A DNA stretch of 8,486 bases from Asaia bogorensis (GCA_945871455.1 CAMBXJ010000163.1:1-8486); one strand, 5' to 3'. Positions 1 to 6,455 are shown, counted from the first letter of the stretch. Program-made: numbers and translations. Notes: generated from the sequence alone by a model not told the origin.

Positions 1-255
1 GAGATCGAGGCCTGCCGCAGCCAGATCGGCTCGGGTGCTTTGCCGGTCGATTTGCTGGCATCGGTTGCCGTGACGATACAGGGACACGGGTTGGAGGCAT
101 TGGCGGCGATCCTGCGTCGATTGCCGCGTCCGGTGATCGGTCGGGTGGGCCAGGGGCGGCTGTGGCTGGATTGCCGGTGCCTGGAGGAGGCCGAGGAGAC
201 GGGGTTTCTGGCACAGCTCGGGCAGGATCGGTCCGGGATTTCAGGTCCGATCTGA
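1..255 (+). CDS. selA: L-seryl-tRNA(Sec) selenium transferase (selenocysteine synthase), C-terminal part
   Basis: SelA is the PLP-dependent enzyme that converts seryl-tRNA(Sec) to selenocysteyl-tRNA(Sec) using selenophosphate in the cytoplasm. The gene enters from the left edge; the 84 visible codons are open from base 1, so the TTG at 40 is an internal codon and not the start. The visible part has SelA C-terminal landmarks: [11 protein letters not shown] near the beginning, then [12 protein letters not shown] and [12 protein letters not shown] near the end, matching the E. coli pattern SQIGSG.LPVDRLPS ... LPVPVIGRI.DGRLWLDLRCLE. The PLP lysine lies upstream, outside the window. The end at TGA 253-255 is natural, as the family also ends shortly after the RCLE segment. 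The tRNA-Sec gene 69 bp downstream strongly supports the call. Confidence 0.93.
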   Translation, partial: EIEACRSQIGSGALPVDLLASVAVTIQGHGLEALAAILRRLPRPVIGRVGQGRLWLDCRCLEEAEETGFLAQLGQDRSGISGPI

Positions 256-324
256 CGATGACGATGCGTGGTTCCGGCGGGCCACGACTTTGCGTCGGCC
301 GGCACACGGTCCATACTCGGCGGT

Positions 325-417
325 GGAGGAGAAGCGGCCCCGGTGGGTCGGCCGGACTTCAAACCCGGTTGGGGCCGCCGAGCGGTCCCGGGCAGGTTCG
401 ACTCCTGCTCTCTTCCG
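325..417 (+). tRNA. selC: tRNA-Sec (anticodon TCA)
   Basis: Selenocysteine tRNA, which decodes UGA codons with SelB and a SECIS element. All hallmarks can be folded by eye. The acceptor stem has 8 bp (325-332 with 409-416, one G-T wobble). The long D-stem has 6 bp (335-340 with 345-350, one G-T) and a 4-base CGGT loop. The anticodon loop CTTCAAA (357-363) has TCA at 359-361. A long GC-rich variable arm spans about 371-390. The T-arm is GCAGG-TTCGACT-CCTGC, with discriminator G at 417. The segment from the anticodon arm through the T-arm closely resembles E. coli selC. The next three bases (418-420) are CCG, so the CCA tail is not encoded and would be added enzymatically. The last anticodon-stem pair (A356 with C364) is a mismatch. 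Transcription may be shared with selA; I see no separate promoter in the 69-bp gap and no obvious U-tract terminator after it. Confidence 0.97.
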
Positions 418-420
418 CCG

Positions 421-686
421 GAGAAAATTCGGGCAACCGACAGGAACAGCGGCGGATGTCCGATTGTTATACCGAGATATTGACTGTAAGTTTCAAAACT
501 ATCCCCGCCCGGGGACGAAACACCTGTGGCAGCTTCGCTCTGACTCTGTTGCCGAAAAAGCACAAGTGACGTGAAACCCACATTGACCCCCTCGTCAGGG
601 CCACCGGGAATGGGATATGTAGTTTGCATGAGAAGCGCGGTAGTCCATCGCTCGCGCCGCATCGAACCCAAATTAGGAGAAAGTGA
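421..686 (+). promoter_or_regulatory. 266-bp selC-ompA intergenic region (leader of the first OmpA gene)
   Basis: There is no credible gene here; short frames crossing it are not protein-like. It is less GC-rich than its surroundings, as expected for a regulatory region. Candidate -35 hexamers are TTGACT at 480-485 and TTGACC at 583-588. Neither has a good -10 at 16-18 bp: the second is followed at 17 bp by GGGAAT, and an AT-rich GATATGTAG lies a little further down, so the promoter is not resolved. A TCCCC-GCCC-GGGGA hairpin at 502-515 lacks a T-run and is a poor terminator for selC. Because selC ends well upstream and the OmpA gene has its own strong ribosome binding site, the promoter of that gene almost certainly lies in this stretch. 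Confidence 0.5.
675..680 (+). promoter_or_regulatory. Ribosome binding site of the first OmpA gene
   Basis: AGGAGA lies 6 bases upstream of the ATG at 687. It is a near-consensus Shine-Dalgarno sequence, the best in the window, and it fixes the start; the ATG also opens directly into a signal peptide. Confidence 0.85.
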
Positions 687-1763
687 ATGAAGCTCCGAAG
701 TGCTCTGGTAGCTGCCACGGTTCTGGCACTGCCGGTCGCGGCCAACGCGCAGGCTGTCAAGGGAATTTATGTCGGCGCTGGCGCCGGCGTGAACATCATG
801 CAGCAGCAGACGATCAAGACGATCCCAGGCACCACGTCGAGCGGCAAGTTCGGCTCCACGGTTGGGCCGGCTTTCGTTCTGTCGCTCGGTTATGGCTTCG
901 GCAACGGCCTCCGCGCCGAGGTCGAAGGCGCCTACCGCTACAACTCGCTGAACAGCGCGAGCGGCTTCCCCGGCACGAACGTGACCGGCGGCGCGCGTGA
1001 GCAGAAGTATGGCGGCATGGTCAACGTGCTGTATGACTTCGTCGGCCTCAGCTCGATGTTCCAGCCCTATATCGGCGCCGGCGTCGGCTATCAGGCGGTG
1101 AACCTGCAGAATGGCTATGGCGCCAGCAGCACCGGTCGCACGATCATCAGCACCGGCACCAAGGGTGCGTTCGCCTACCAGGCGATCCTGGGTGCGGCGA
1201 TGCCGATCGCGGCGGCCCCTGGCCTCGCCCTGACGGCGGAATACCGCTTCATGGGTCTGGCTGGCGATCGCGAATACAGCGCCGTAACGGTCCCGACCGT
1301 TGGCGCGCCGACCCGCGGCAACGTCACGCTGAACAACAACTACAACCACTCGCTGCTGATTGGCGTGCGGTACAACTTCGGTCAGGCGCCGATGGCCGCC
1401 GCCGCCGCGACCCCGGCTCCGGCCGCGCAGGCCGCCCGTTCCTACCTGGTGTTCTTCGATTGGGACAAGGCGACCCTCACGGATCGCGCTCGCCAGATCG
1501 TGAAGGAAGCCGCCGACAATTCGACGAAGGTCCAGTACACCCGCATCGAAGTGAACGGCTACACCGACACGTCGGGCGCCAAGACCTACAACCAGGGCCT
1601 CTCGGTTCGCCGCGCTCAAGCGGTTGCCGCGGAACTGGTCAAGAATGGCGTGCCGCGTAACGCGATCACGGCGACAGGCTTCGGCGACACCAAGCTGCTG
1701 GTGCCGACCGGCCCGAACACCCGTGAGCCGCAGAACCGGCGCGTGGAAATCATCATTCGCTGA
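687..1763 (+). CDS. OmpA-family outer-membrane protein, copy 1
   Basis: A 358-residue outer-membrane beta-barrel protein that anchors the outer membrane to peptidoglycan. A signal peptide covers residues 1-21 or 1-23 (basic MKLR, hydrophobic core, ANA-QA cleavage region). Residues about 25-231 form a glycine- and aromatic-rich barrel with alternating strands such as GIYVGAGAGV, LSLGYGFGNGL, MVNVLYDF, YIGAGVGY, LTAEYRF and LLIGVRYNF. An Ala/Pro hinge (about 232-251) leads to the OmpA C-terminal domain (about 252-358), beginning SYLVFFDWDKATLT. That domain contains GYTDTSG (Asp294) and LSVRRAQ (Arg309), which correspond to the Asp and Arg that hold diaminopimelate in OmpA-like domains, and it ends in NRRVEI. 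The usual GHTD motif reads GYTD here. It is monocistronic: strong ribosome binding site upstream, strong terminator downstream. The C-terminal domain is nearly identical to that of the next gene. The role in adhesion or porin activity is unknown. Confidence 0.95.
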   Translation: MKLRSALVAATVLALPVAANAQAVKGIYVGAGAGVNIMQQQTIKTIPGTTSSGKFGSTVGPAFVLSLGYGFGNGLRAEVEGAYRYNSLNSASGFPGTNVTGGAREQKYGGMVNVLYDFVGLSSMFQPYIGAGVGYQAVNLQNGYGASSTGRTIISTGTKGAFAYQAILGAAMPIAAAPGLALTAEYRFMGLAGDREYSAVTVPTVGAPTRGNVTLNNNYNHSLLIGVRYNFGQAPMAAAAATPAPAAQAARSYLVFFDWDKATLTDRARQIVKEAADNSTKVQYTRIEVNGYTDTSGAKTYNQGLSVRRAQAVAAELVKNGVPRNAITATGFGDTKLLVPTGPNTREPQNRRVEIIIR

Positions 1764-1795
1764 TCTTCGATCACGCGGACGACGATACGGGAACA

Positions 1796-1821
1796 GGGGC
1801 GCCGAGAGGCGCCCCATTTTC
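1796..1821 (+). terminator. Intrinsic terminator after OmpA copy 1
   Basis: A perfect 8-bp GC-only stem (GGGGCGCC at 1796-1803 with GGCGCCCC at 1808-1815) encloses a GAGA tetraloop and is followed by ATTTTC. It sits 33 bp after the stop codon, so the two OmpA genes are probably separate transcripts. Confidence 0.9.
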
Positions 1822-1922
1822 GTTGCGGCACGGGTTTGGCATCCATCGGCTCGATGGCCGTGGGGTTCGGCGCCGATTTGGCGAACCGCGACGACATAAC
1901 GTGACAAATCCCTGATGGTGCG

Positions 1923-1955
1923 GCATTGACGATGCAGCATTGACGATGCAGCATT
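1923..1955 (+). repeat. 14-bp direct repeat, 2.4 copies, upstream of OmpA copy 2
   Basis: The unit GCATTGACGATGCA occurs at 1923-1936 and 1937-1950, followed by a partial GCATT. Each full copy carries TTGACG, a -35-like hexamer (1926-1931 and 1940-1945), and the unit is itself partly palindromic (TGCA/GCAT ends). No good -10 lies 16-18 bp after either copy, so calling it a promoter would be speculative. It may be an operator for the downstream gene or simple slippage. The rest of the 1822-2018 interval shows no gene. Confidence 0.75.
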
Positions 1956-2005
1956 TTTCCCCGCTCGCCGCTGATATCCCGTCGGAAAGCGGCCGGCAGA
2001 CACGC

Positions 2006-2010
2006 AAGGA
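2006..2010 (+). promoter_or_regulatory. Ribosome binding site that decides the GTG start of OmpA copy 2
   Basis: AAGGA ends 8 bases before GTG at 2019. No ATG in frame keeps the signal peptide (the next, at 2067, would remove most of it), so the GTG with this site is the supported start. Confidence 0.7.
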
Positions 2011-2018
2011 TAAAGCTT

Positions 2019-3092
2019 GTGGTAACGAGCAGGTTTGTTGGTTCGGCGCTGGCCGCCGGGGTCGCCATGATCGGGTCCAGCGCGTGGGCTCAGCCTTTCC
2101 AGGGGGTCTATCTGGGCGCCGGCGCGGGCTACAACCTGCCGCAGGATGTCACGGTAAAAACCTTGGCCCCCACCAATCCCCGCACGCAGTTGCAGACCAA
2201 CGGCGGATTTGTCGGTCTCGGCAGCATCGGATACGGCTTCGGCAACGGGCTGCGTCTGGAGTTGGAGGGCAATTACCGGAACACCGGGGTCACTCGCGCC
2301 ACCGGAACCGTGAGCGCACCAGCCAGTGGTAGCCTGGTCACCTATGGCGCCATGGTGAACGTGTTGTTCGACATGGATGTCGGGTCCCCGTGGATTTATC
2401 CCTATGTCGGCGGCGGGCTCGGATATGCCTGGACCAACGCACAGAACCTGACCATCAACCCGTTCCCGGGGGTCAGCAGCCGGACCGAAGGCACCAAGGG
2501 TAATCTCGCGGTGCAGGCCATCGCCGGGCTGTCCTTCCCGATGCCTGGGGTTCCGGGACTTTCGCTGTCCACCGAATATCGGTTTTTCGGGGTCGCCGGG
2601 AATGAGACGTTCAGCAACACCATCACCCCGGGCGGCGCTCGCCAGACGCTGACCTTGCAGAACCAGTACAACCACAGTTTCCTGCTGGGCGTGCGCTATG
2701 CCTTTAACGTCGCGCCGCCGGCAATGCCGGGGGCGGCGACTCCGGCCCCCGCGGCGCAGGCGGCACGGTCGTATCTGGTGTTCTTCGATTGGGACAAGGC
2801 GACCCTGACGGATCGGGCGCGCCAGATCGTGAAGGAAGCGGCGGAAAATTCCACCAAGGTGCAGTACACCCGGATCGAGGCGAACGGCTATACCGACACA
2901 TCGGGCAGCAAGACCTACAATCAGGGTCTGTCTGTCCGGCGAGCCCAGGCGGTGGCGGCGGAGCTGGTGAAGAACGGCGTGCCGCGCAATGTGATTACCG
3001 CGACCGGGTTCGGAGATACCAAGCTGCTGGTGCCGACGGGGCCGAACACGCGGGAGCCGCAGAACCGGCGGGTGGAGATCGTGATCAGGTAG
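2019..3092 (+). CDS. OmpA-family outer-membrane protein, copy 2
   Basis: A 357-residue paralogue of the preceding gene with the same plan. The signal peptide is residues 1-24 (basic start, hydrophobic stretch, AWA-Q cleavage). A barrel domain spans about 27-230, with strands such as GVYLGAGAGYNL, GSIGYGFGNGL, MVNVLFDM, YPYVGGGLGYAW, LSTEYRFFGVAG and SFLLGVRYAF. A Pro/Ala hinge follows. The OmpA peptidoglycan-binding domain runs from about 251 to the end, with GYTDTSG (Asp293), LSVRRAQ (Arg308) and NRRVEI. Over the last 117 residues it differs from copy 1 at only five positions, all conservative or small, while the barrels differ widely in loops and strands. At the DNA level the shared domain has many synonymous changes, so the protein identity reflects selection more than a very recent copy. 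The start is GTG. It is probably a separate transcript, because a strong terminator ends copy 1. Confidence 0.94.
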   Translation: MVTSRFVGSALAAGVAMIGSSAWAQPFQGVYLGAGAGYNLPQDVTVKTLAPTNPRTQLQTNGGFVGLGSIGYGFGNGLRLELEGNYRNTGVTRATGTVSAPASGSLVTYGAMVNVLFDMDVGSPWIYPYVGGGLGYAWTNAQNLTINPFPGVSSRTEGTKGNLAVQAIAGLSFPMPGVPGLSLSTEYRFFGVAGNETFSNTITPGGARQTLTLQNQYNHSFLLGVRYAFNVAPPAMPGAATPAPAAQAARSYLVFFDWDKATLTDRARQIVKEAAENSTKVQYTRIEANGYTDTSGSKTYNQGLSVRRAQAVAAELVKNGVPRNVITATGFGDTKLLVPTGPNTREPQNRRVEIVIR

Positions 3093-3177
3093 GGCTTCGG
3101 CCCCAAAGGCCCTGGGGGACCCCAACCAAGGAGCGCGGCCTCTTGGGTCCCGCCAAGGGCGGTTAGAGCGGAAGCCC
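3092..3177 (+). terminator. Nested GC-rich inverted repeats after OmpA copy 2 (possible terminator)
   Basis: Several hairpins overlap here. GGGC-TTCG-GCCC (3092-3103) begins on the last base of the stop codon. TGGGG/CCCCA is a tight hairpin at 3113-3124. GGGACCCCAA (3116-3125) pairs with TTGGGTCCC (3143-3151) with one bulged base. CCGCC-AAG-GGCGG (3150-3162) is followed by TT only. GGGCTTC (3092-3098) can also pair with GAAGCCC (3171-3177). No proper T-run follows any of them, so intrinsic termination is unproven; the position at the gene end makes a 3'-end structure likely. The 3093-3236 interval holds no gene. Confidence 0.45.
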
Positions 3178-3236
3178 CGCCGACCCAAAGCACGCACCGG
3201 ATGGCGTTCACCCTTTACTTTCCCCACAGTGGCGTC

Positions 3237-4298
3237 ATGAACGACGTGCAAATCGCCGACCTGCCCCCAGATGAGCTTCTCTGGCAGCAGGTCCTCGCCC
3301 GCGAACCTGGCCCATTCCTGTATGCCGTCACCACCATGGGCGTCTATTGCCGCCCGGGCTGCCCTTCCCCTCGCCCCTTGCGCAAGAACGTCCGCTTCTT
3401 CGCCGGCGTCACCCTGGCCGAGGACGCCGGATTCCGCGCCTGCAAGCGCTGCGACCCAAAGGGCGAACGTGCCCGGATCGCCCAGGCCGTGGTGCAGGAC
3501 GCCTGCGCCTTTATCGAGGCAGCGGAAGCCATGCCCTCGCTCGACACCCTGGCGGCACGGTCAGGCTATTCGCGGTTCCACTTCCTGCGGATGTTCCGCG
3601 ACCACACCGGCGTCACCCCTCGCAGCTACGCGGAAGGTGTCCGAGCACGTCGGCTGCACGCCGCCCTGGCCAGCGGCGCCCGCGTAGCCGATGCCGTCGC
3701 GGACGCGGGGTTCGGCTCGGAGAGTCGGGTCTACGAAAAGACCTCCACACTCCTCGGCATGACCCCCGGCGCCGCTCGGCGTGGTGGCGACGGCGAAATC
3801 ATCCGCACCGCCCTGGCCGACAGTCCGTTCGGCCGCCTGCTGGTTGGGGCCACCGACAAGGGCGTCTGCTTCCTGGGCTTTGCCGAACCCGACGACGCGC
3901 TGATGGGCGATCTATGTCGCCGTTTCCCGCGCGCCCAGGTCGTCACCGACGACTCGGCCCTGGCCGAGACGGTGCGGAACGTGCTGGATTTCCTGCGGGA
4001 ACCGAAACAAGCGCTCGACCTGCCGCTGGACCTGCGCGGCACGGCGTTCCAGCAGCGCGTGTGGCAGACCTTGTGCCGGATCCCACCGGGCGAAACCCGC
4101 ACTTACGGGCAACTGGCCGAGATGGTCGGCAACCCGCGCGCAGTCCGTGCCGTGGCGCGGTCGTGCGCGACAAACCCGGTTTCGCTGGCGGTGCCCTGCC
4201 ATCGGGTGGTGGGCGCCGACGGCGATCTGACCGGCTATCGCTGGGGCGTACCCCGGAAGCAGGCGCTGCTGGCGCGGGAACGGGCCGCCGCGGGCTGA
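3237..4298 (+). CDS. ada: Ada: bifunctional O6-methylguanine-DNA methyltransferase and transcriptional regulator
   Basis: Ada removes methyl groups from DNA phosphotriesters and from O6-methylguanine by irreversible transfer to its own cysteines. Methylation of the N-terminal cysteine turns it into an activator of alkylation-repair genes. Starting at ATG 3237 gives 353 residues. The N-terminal zinc domain has YCRPGC (Cys38, Cys42) and ACKRC (Cys69, Cys72). An AraC-type helix-turn-helix domain follows at about 85-185 (LDTLAARSGYSRFHFLRMF, then ARVADAVADAGFGSESRVY). The C-terminal alkyltransferase domain contains FQQRVWQTLCRIPPGETRTYGQ and the active-site PCHRV with Cys321. These five cysteines have the same numbers as in E. 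coli Ada (354 residues), which is why I prefer 3237 over the in-frame ATG at 3201 that adds 12 residues (MAFTLYFPHSGV). Neither start has a clear Shine-Dalgarno sequence. The gene stands alone; no alkB or alkA is adjacent. Confidence 0.95.
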   Translation: MNDVQIADLPPDELLWQQVLAREPGPFLYAVTTMGVYCRPGCPSPRPLRKNVRFFAGVTLAEDAGFRACKRCDPKGERARIAQAVVQDACAFIEAAEAMPSLDTLAARSGYSRFHFLRMFRDHTGVTPRSYAEGVRARRLHAALASGARVADAVADAGFGSESRVYEKTSTLLGMTPGAARRGGDGEIIRTALADSPFGRLLVGATDKGVCFLGFAEPDDALMGDLCRRFPRAQVVTDDSALAETVRNVLDFLREPKQALDLPLDLRGTAFQQRVWQTLCRIPPGETRTYGQLAEMVGNPRAVRAVARSCATNPVSLAVPCHRVVGADGDLTGYRWGVPRKQALLARERAAAG

Positions 4299-4316
4299 TA
4301 CCGACCGGCGCCTCCT

Positions 4317-4403
4317 CGTCATGCCGGCGGAGGCCGGCATCCACGACTTTACCAAGCCGCGACAACCGAAATCGTGGATGGTGGGCCTGAGCCCGCCATG
4401 ACG
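4317..4403. repeat. REP/BIME-like inverted pair, copy 1 (ada / ATPase convergent junction)
   Basis: Two related arms in opposite orientation: 4317-4346 on the plus strand and 4372-4403 on the minus strand, with a 25-bp spacer. Both begin CGTCATG and end CATCCACGA. Their centres are different hairpins: ATGCCGGC-GGAG-GCCGGCAT, a perfect 8-bp stem (4321-4340), and GGTGGGC-CTGA-GCCCGCC (4380-4397, one G-T pair). A second pair with the same outer boxes lies at 6456-6547. It sits in the 170-bp gap (4299-4468) between two convergent genes, where it could end or protect both transcripts. Nothing else is visible in that gap. Confidence 0.85.
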
Positions 4404-4468
4404 GAGCAGACCGGTCCGTCGCTCCATACGATTCGGTTGCTCGCCCACAAGCCCCAAAATCGAGACGC

Positions 4469-5428
4469 TCAGGCCGCGGCGACCAGGTGACATTCGGTGA
4501 TGCCGTTGCCTTCCTGGGTGATGACCGGTGCGTCTCGTGCGCACCGTTCGATCGCCACCGGGCAGCGCGGATGGAACCGACAGCCGACAGGCACATTGGC
4601 CGGGTCTGGCATCGCGTCTCCCAGTCCGGTTTCCGGGATGCCCAGCCCCGGTTCCGGCGTCAGGACCGAGGCCAGCAAGGCCTTCGTGTAGGGGTGCTTC
4701 GGCGCGTGAAACAGGGACGCGGTCTCGTTCCGCTCCACGATGCGGCCGAGATACATCACCGCCACCTCGGTGGCGACATGCTCGATAACCGCCAGATTGT
4801 GGCTGATGAACAGATAGGACAGACCGAACTCCCGCCGCAGTTCCGCTAGCAGGTTCAGAATCTGTGCCTGAACGGACACATCCAACGCGCTGGTCGGTTC
4901 GTCGCACACCACGATGCGGGGACGCAGCACCAGGGCGCGGGCAATCGCCACCCGCTGGCGCTGCCCGCCAGACAGTTGCGCGGGCAGACGATCCCCCATC
5001 GCCGGGTCCAGACCGACTCGTTCCAGCATGCTGTCGACCCGCTTGCGCATGTCGGCCGTGGAAACGTCCCTCTGGGCGTGCAACGGCAATGCCACGATAT
5101 CGCGCACCATGCGGCGCGGGTTCAGGGATGAGAACGGGTCCTGGAACACGGGTTGGATCAGACGCGCTCGCTCCCGTCGGTCCAGCTTCGACAGGTTCTG
5201 CCCGTCGATCAGGACATCGCCGGTGGTGGGCGGCAGCAGGCCCAGGATGATGCGGGCGAGTGTGGACTTGCCGCAGCCCGACTCGCCGACGATGCCCAGG
5301 ACATCGCCCTGCATCAGCGTCAGGGAGACGCCATCGACCGCGACCACCTGGCGCTTCTTCTCCAACAGGCCGGAGTTGACGCGGAAGCGCTGGCCGACGT
5401 CGCGGACCTCGATCAGTGGTGTGTTCAT
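4469..5428 (-). CDS. Peptide/nickel-type ABC importer ATP-binding subunit, DppF/OppF-like
   Basis: The second of two cytoplasmic ATPases that power a Dpp/Opp-family importer. It has 319 residues from ATG at 5428, close to the family's usual size. Motifs: Walker A GESGCGKS (48-55), Q-loop FQDPFSSLNP, signature LSGGQRQRVAIARAL, Walker B IVVCDEPTSALD, H-loop FISHNLAV. The C-terminal oligopeptide/dipeptide transporter extension follows, with HPYTKALL and four cysteines (283, 289, 296, 313; C-x5-C-x6-C-x16-C). An upstream in-frame start would add 28 Arg/Pro-rich residues lying inside the preceding gene. I chose 5428 because its ATG overlaps that gene's TGA as ATGA, implying translational coupling, and because family members start just before LIEVRDV. 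It is last in the operon; the substrate (dipeptides, oligopeptides, glutathione, nickel) cannot be told from the ATPase. Confidence 0.95.
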   Translation of the reverse strand: MNTPLIEVRDVGQRFRVNSGLLEKKRQVVAVDGVSLTLMQGDVLGIVGESGCGKSTLARIILGLLPPTTGDVLIDGQNLSKLDRRERARLIQPVFQDPFSSLNPRRMVRDIVALPLHAQRDVSTADMRKRVDSMLERVGLDPAMGDRLPAQLSGGQRQRVAIARALVLRPRIVVCDEPTSALDVSVQAQILNLLAELRREFGLSYLFISHNLAVIEHVATEVAVMYLGRIVERNETASLFHAPKHPYTKALLASVLTPEPGLGIPETGLGDAMPDPANVPVGCRFHPRCPVAIERCARDAPVITQEGNGITECHLVAAA

Positions 5429-6399
5429 GCCGTCACCAGGGCGGCGGGCTGGATCTGGCACAGATAGTCGTGGCCGGGGGCGAAATCGCGGCGAGGGATC
5501 GTGCCGGTGCAATCCGGGCGGGCCAGATCGCAGCGCTCCCGGAAGGCGCAGCCGGCGAAGGCATGGTCCACCCGCGGCACCATGCCGGGGATCGAGCCCA
5601 GCGGATCGCCCGGACGCACCTTGCCCGGAACCGGGACGCAGGAGAGCAGGCCGCGCGTGTAGGGATGCATCGGGTTGGCGAACAGATCGGCCACCGGGGC
5701 GGTTTCCACCACCTGCCCGGCATACATCACGGAAACGTGATGCGCCGTGCGAGCGACGACGCCGAGGTCATGAGTGATCAACAGGATCGCCAGTCCCAGG
5801 TCCTTTTGCAGATCAGCCAGCAGTCGCAGGATCTGAGCCTGGACGGTGACATCCAGCGCGGTGGTCGGCTCATCGGCGATCAGCAGTTCCGGGCTGCACA
5901 TCAGCGCCATCGCGATCATCACGCGCTGACGCAGCCCGCCGGAAAGCTGGTGTGGATACTGGCCCAGCCGCATGCCGGGCGAGGTAATCCGCACCTTCGC
6001 CAGCAATTCGGCCGCCCGATCCAGAGCCGCCTGTCGCTTGCCGCCACGGTGGCGCACCATCACCTCGGCCATCTGGGACCCGACGGTGTAGGCCGGATTC
6101 AGGCTGGTCATCGGTTCCTGGAAGATCATTGCCATGCGGTCGCCGCGCAGCCGAGACATGGATTTCTCGTCCAGGCCCATCAGTTCCTGGCCGTCGAAGC
6201 GCATGGAAGCGGCGTTGCGGGTGGCGTTGCGTGCCAACAGCCCCATCACGGCCAAAGCGGTGACCGATTTGCCACAGCCGGATTCTCCGACGAGGCAATG
6301 GGTTTCGCCGCGTCTCACCCGCAACGAAGCGCCCCGGACGGCGCTGAGTGGGCCGAAGCCGATGTCGAGGCGGTCGATTTCCAGAAGGGCGGTGGTCAT
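5425..6399 (-). CDS. Peptide/nickel-type ABC importer ATP-binding subunit, DppD/OppD-like
   Basis: The first ATPase of the importer, 324 residues. Motifs: Walker A GESGCGKS (38-45), Q-loop FQEPMTSLNP, signature LSGGLRQRVMIAMAL (Leu in place of the usual Gln after LSGG), Walker B LLIADEPTTALD, H-loop LLITHDLGV. The C-terminal extension has HPYTRGLL and GCAFRERC. Four cysteines at 284, 290, 297 and 314 have exactly the same spacing as in the partner ATPase. The start at ATG 6399 is supported by GAAGG at 6406-6410 and by the family-like opening LLEIDRLDIGFG. Its TGA overlaps the next gene's ATG by four bases. It is separated from the upstream permease gene by 286 bp of repeats, unlike the other two junctions of this operon, so it may be expressed at a different level or from its own promoter. 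Confidence 0.95.
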   Translation of the reverse strand: MTTALLEIDRLDIGFGPLSAVRGASLRVRRGETHCLVGESGCGKSVTALAVMGLLARNATRNAASMRFDGQELMGLDEKSMSRLRGDRMAMIFQEPMTSLNPAYTVGSQMAEVMVRHRGGKRQAALDRAAELLAKVRITSPGMRLGQYPHQLSGGLRQRVMIAMALMCSPELLIADEPTTALDVTVQAQILRLLADLQKDLGLAILLITHDLGVVARTAHHVSVMYAGQVVETAPVADLFANPMHPYTRGLLSCVPVPGKVRPGDPLGSIPGMVPRVDHAFAGCAFRERCDLARPDCTGTIPRRDFAPGHDYLCQIQPAALVTA

Positions 6400-6405
6400 G
6401 CCGTG

Positions 6406-6410
6406 CCTTC
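6406..6410 (-). promoter_or_regulatory. Ribosome binding site of the DppD-like gene
   Basis: GAAGG on the minus strand, 6 bases upstream of the ATG at 6399. An independent Shine-Dalgarno sequence is needed here because the preceding gene ends 286 bp away and cannot be translationally coupled. Confidence 0.6.
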
Positions 6411-6455
6411 GACCGATGGCCCGACGGCGGTGGGGCGCGGTGGCTCCTGCCTCTT

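Noticed and set aside
162..574. Short plus-strand frames across the selA end, selC and the leader.
   Set aside because: They run through the tRNA gene, have Arg/Gly-rich translations, and lack ribosome binding sites.
421..686. Possible genomic-island attachment site next to selC.
   Set aside because: No repeat of the tRNA 3' end and no integrase or phage-like gene is present; the next genes are ordinary OmpA and ada.
3187..3196. AAAGCACGCA upstream of ada, reminiscent of the Ada-box AAAGCGCA.
   Set aside because: One imperfect short match with no promoter hexamers correctly placed; chance occurrence cannot be excluded.
3347..4390. Plus-strand 347-codon frame overlapping ada.
   Set aside because: Arg/Pro/Gly-rich shadow of ada; the other frame carries all Ada motifs including PCHRV.
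3912..4907. Minus-strand 331-codon frame antisense to ada and overlapping the DppF-like gene.
   Set aside because: No recognisable domain, Arg/Gly-rich composition, and it crosses the REP pair and two confidently called genes.
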